From the NCBI GenBank assembly GCA_029942265.1, contig JAOZTO010000072.1, positions 1-8,967 of the forward strand: 8,967 nucleotides of DNA, written 5' to 3'. The position numbers were made by a program, and so were the translations under genes. Positions 6,770-8,967 of this stretch are shown here, in pieces; within the stretch, counting starts at the first letter, position 1, and each line of letters begins with the position of its first letter. Origin of the DNA: Desulfocapsa sp. (GTDB taxonomy: Bacteria; Desulfobacterota; Desulfobulbia; Desulfobulbales; Desulfocapsaceae). A model generated the notes under the pieces. That model saw only the letters and a program-made list of their open reading frames with translations. It made no database searches and was not told the origin of the DNA.

Positions 6770-8100
6770 GATTGTACCTCTTTAATAACTGCATCTAGGA
6801 CTGCTTTAGAAGCAGTTTCGGTGGCACAGAAAAGGTAGGCACCTTCATATTCCTTATAGAAGCTGCCAAGTCCCATTCCTGCAATAATTCCTTTATCAAG
6901 TAAGCGTTTTCTTGCTGGTTCAAAATCATTAGGGAATGTGAGTGCAAATTCGTTAAAAGTCGGCGCACTGAACAGAAGTTTTGCTCCGGCTTGAACCATT
7001 CCCTTTTTAAGATAGTCGGCTTTGTCATAGTTAAGCTTGGCCACACGTCGTAGACCTGTTCCTCCAAGACTTGCCATGTAGGCTGCAGCTGTAAGGGCGC
7101 ATATCCCCTGGTTTGAACAGATATTTGATGTGGCTTTCTCCCTTCGGATGTGTTGTTCACGGGTGGAAAGAGTTAGGACATAGCCTCGTTTTCCATCAAC
7201 ATCCACAGTTTCACCAACAACACGACCAGGAATAGTACGTTGATTTTTTGTACGGCAGGCAAACATTCCAAGACCAGGTCCGCCAAAGGATTGTGACATC
7301 CCAAAACTTTGTCCTTCTCCGCAGACTATGTCGGCACCACAGGCACCAGGATTGCGGAATAAACCGTAGGCAAAAGGTTCAGAGAAGCAGCTGATAAATA
7401 AGGCTTTTATGTCATGAATAGTGTCCGCTGCTGTTGCAAGATCTTCTACAACACCAAAAAAGTTAGGTGATTGCAATGCAACCGCTGCAAGGTCATCGAT
7501 ATCTTGCAAACCGGAAAGATCTGTACGCCCATCTTTGGTCAGCGGAAGTTCAATAATAGTGAATGAACCTGCCTGTAAATAGCTGCGTACAACTTCACGA
7601 TATCTGGGATGGATTGCGGTTGAAATGGCTATAGTTCGTTTTTTACGGGCAATACGTAATGCCATAAGGATTGCTTCGGCTAGTGCCGAGGCACCGTCAT
7701 ACATTGAGGCATTGGCAACTTCCATTCCGAGTAAGCGTGCAGTGAGTGTCTGGTACTCAAAGATTCCCTGCAATGTTCCTTGTGCCATTTCCGGTTGATA
7801 GGGGGTGTATGCTGTCAGAAATTCAGAACGACCAATAAGGCTTGGAACAATTTCAGGAATATTATGAGAATAGCTTCCAGCACCAAGCAAAACAGCCTTT
7901 GTTGACGATGCAGAGTTGTGTGTACCAAGACTCTGGAAGTGATCAGAAAGAGCCCATTCTGATAACTGTTCAGGAAGATCAACTTCCCCCTGGTATCGAC
8001 ATTCTTCTGGAATATGGGTAAAGAGGTCTTCTAGCTGGTCATGGCCTGTTACTGCCAGCATTTCCTTTATTTCAGTATCGGTATGTGGTAGGTAGCGCAT
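6766..8100 (-). CDS. gcvPA: Glycine dehydrogenase (decarboxylating) subunit 1, N-terminal half of P protein
   Basis: This is the partner half of the split P protein; it completes the alpha2beta2 decarboxylase with GcvPB. It has 444 residues, the standard length for the separate subunit. Visible family landmarks are the N-terminal RYLPHTDTEIKEML, GAGSYSHNIP (73-82), FLTAYTPYQPEMAQGTLQ (94-111), MYDGASALAEA (133-143), the central SPNFFGVVED stretch, and FGGPGLGMFA. As expected for this half, the PLP-binding HKTFS motif is absent. The start is ATG at 8100, two bases after the gcvH stop, with GAGGGG (8112-8107 on the minus strand) as a ribosome site formed by the last gcvH codons. Fused P proteins in many proteobacteria carry both halves in one chain of about 950 residues. 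The split form here is typical of many anaerobes, Gram-positives and archaea. Confidence 0.97.
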   Translation of the reverse strand: MRYLPHTDTEIKEMLAVTGHDQLEDLFTHIPEECRYQGEVDLPEQLSEWALSDHFQSLGTHNSASSTKAVLLGAGSYSHNIPEIVPSLIGRSEFLTAYTPYQPEMAQGTLQGIFEYQTLTARLLGMEVANASMYDGASALAEAILMALRIARKKRTIAISTAIHPRYREVVRSYLQAGSFTIIELPLTKDGRTDLSGLQDIDDLAAVALQSPNFFGVVEDLATAADTIHDIKALFISCFSEPFAYGLFRNPGACGADIVCGEGQSFGMSQSFGGPGLGMFACRTKNQRTIPGRVVGETVDVDGKRGYVLTLSTREQHIRREKATSNICSNQGICALTAAAYMASLGGTGLRRVAKLNYDKADYLKKGMVQAGAKLLFSAPTFNEFALTFPNDFEPARKRLLDKGIIAGMGLGSFYKEYEGAYLFCATETASKAVLDAVIKEVQS

Positions 8101-8102
8101 AC

Positions 8103-8498
8103 TTATCCCCTCAAGAGTTTCAGATAATCATCATGGGTTAATAAGCTTTTTAACTCATCTTCGGAAGATGGGCGGATTTCAATGATCCAGTTTGCATACG
8201 GATCTTCGTTTAGAAGTTCCGGCGCATCCTCAAGATCCTCATTGACAGCAACAATCTCACCACTAAGGGGAATAAAAGCCTCAGAAACAGCTTTTACCGA
8301 TTCAAGAGTGCCGAAACCCTCTCCTTTTGCAAAAGTATCGCCTGGTTCGGGCATTTCCACAAAGACAATATCTCCCATCTGATCCTGAGCGTAATCACTG
8401 ATGCCAATTTTTACTGTATCTCCAGTTTTCTGAATCCATTCGTGGTCATCACTGTAGTAAAGATCTTCAGGTAAATTTAATTCATTAATTTCTTTCAT
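8103..8498 (-). CDS. gcvH: Glycine cleavage system H protein (lipoyl carrier)
   Basis: This small lipoyl-domain protein shuttles the aminomethyl intermediate between the P, T and L proteins. It has 131 residues, the normal size. The lipoylation site is Lys69 in LESVKAVSE (65-73), followed by the glycine-containing turn (PLSGEI). The N-terminal YYSDDHEW and the NEDPYANWIIEI stretch (97-108) are standard H-protein features. All motifs expected of a true GcvH are present. Lipoyl-lysine-free or GcvH-like paralogues are unlikely given the direct linkage to gcvPA/gcvPB. The start overlaps the stop of the regulator gene in a four-base ATGA (8495-8498) and has a strong AAGGAG site six bases or so upstream. 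It is also the obvious substrate of the LipB/LipA pair encoded downstream in the same run. Confidence 0.97.
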   Translation of the reverse strand: MKEINELNLPEDLYYSDDHEWIQKTGDTVKIGISDYAQDQMGDIVFVEMPEPGDTFAKGEGFGTLESVKAVSEAFIPLSGEIVAVNEDLEDAPELLNEDPYANWIIEIRPSSEDELKSLLTHDDYLKLLRG

Positions 8499-8959
8499 TT
8501 TGTCTCCTTTATGCCTTCCTGCTTGGCAGGTAAAGCTACTTTCATATTAAAACTCTCATATACAACAAAGGTTTCCACCGATTGAACATTAGTGATCTTC
8601 GAAGCTTCTTCAGTATAAAACTCAAGAATTCCAAAATCCTTCGATAGCATTACAGTAATTATCAAATCAAACCTTCCGGTGACTACAGAAACAGAGATCA
8701 CACTATGTAGCTCGCTGAACTCTTTCCCTTTTTTTACCAGATCCATATCTTTTAGCCGGACACCAATCATAACTACTGAGTGACCAGGAAGTGCTTTTGG
8801 GTCGACAAGGCTGGTGATTTCCAACTGACCATCGCTACGAAGCCGTTTTACCCTTGAACGAACAGTTCCTTCGGCAAGGCCGAGGGTCTGTGCAATTATT
8901 TTGAATGATTTGCGTCCGTCTTGTAGCTCGTTGATAATGTCGATATCTGTTGAATCCAT
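8495..8959 (-). CDS. Lrp/AsnC family transcriptional regulator
   Basis: This DNA-binding regulator of the feast/famine family has 154 residues, the usual length. An N-terminal winged helix-turn-helix covers about residues 3-50 (DIDIINELQDGRKSFKII, then recognition-helix region GLAEGTVRSRVKRLRSDG). A C-terminal ligand-binding RAM domain covers about 60-140, with the typical VTGRFDLIITV stretch (93-103) where relatives bind amino acids. It is the first visible gene of the minus-strand run and overlaps gcvH by four bases, so it is co-transcribed with the glycine cleavage genes. I infer that it senses glycine or another amino acid and controls this operon, perhaps including itself; no operator can be shown because its promoter is outside the window. 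The start ATG fits the family N-terminus, but only eight bases upstream are visible. A longer N-terminus cannot be fully excluded. The E. coli gcv regulators (GcvA, GcvR) are of other families. Confidence 0.9.
   Translation of the reverse strand: MDSTDIDIINELQDGRKSFKIIAQTLGLAEGTVRSRVKRLRSDGQLEITSLVDPKALPGHSVVMIGVRLKDMDLVKKGKEFSELHSVISVSVVTGRFDLIITVMLSKDFGILEFYTEEASKITNVQSVETFVVYESFNMKVALPAKQEGIKETK
8504..8509 (-). promoter_or_regulatory. Ribosome binding site of gcvH
   Basis: AAGGAG on the minus strand, close to ideal spacing before the ATG ending at 8498, is the best ribosome site in the operon. It lies within the last codons of the regulator gene. This would fit H protein being made in excess of the regulator from one mRNA. 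Confidence 0.7.
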
Positions 8960-8967
8960 AATTATTG

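Noticed and set aside
8499..8520. Glycine riboswitch ahead of gcvH
   Set aside because: gcvH overlaps the regulator gene, so there is no leader for an aptamer. A riboswitch could only lie beyond the right edge.

Overview
The window holds two convergent gene sets that meet in a 77-bp gap near position 2300. Base composition looks moderately AT-rich by eye. A two-subunit glycine decarboxylase (GcvPA/GcvPB) sits with an E3 of the Gram-negative 2-oxoacid dehydrogenase type and a complete endogenous lipoylation pair. This suggests an anaerobic Gram-negative bacterium, perhaps of the Desulfobacterota (the former Deltaproteobacteria). That placement is an inference from gene content and protein style; no rRNA or other marker is present.

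Plus strand, 1-2276: a zinc-type (possibly manganese) ABC importer. It comprises the C-terminal part of the periplasmic metal-binding protein (cut by the window's left edge), the ATPase and the membrane permease. The three genes are tightly coupled, and both junctions are 8-base overlaps of the form ATGAnTGA. A rho-independent terminator for this operon lies at 2334-2365, and its distal half is inside the 3' end of the opposing lpd gene.

Minus strand, 8959 down to 2354: a seven-gene run reading lrp/asnC-type regulator, gcvH, gcvPA, gcvPB, lipB, lipA, lpd. Gaps range from a 4-base overlap to 22 bases, so it is almost certainly one operon. It supplies H protein (lipoyl carrier), both P-protein halves (glycine decarboxylase), the octanoyltransferase and lipoyl synthase that build lipoate on H protein, and the dihydrolipoyl dehydrogenase that reoxidises it. 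The first gene is a plausible local amino-acid-responsive regulator. The T protein (gcvT) needed for the full glycine cleavage reaction is not in the window and may lie beyond the right edge or elsewhere.

All genes belong to well-known families and look intact apart from the one cut by the edge. I see no mobile element, CRISPR array, RNA gene or clearly novel system. The points worth a second look concern operon architecture: the regulator and lipoylation genes in one unit, the missing gcvT, the TTG-started lipB in frame behind gcvPB with one stop codon between, the terminator embedded in lpd codons, and the metal-ligand-rich tail of the transporter ATPase.
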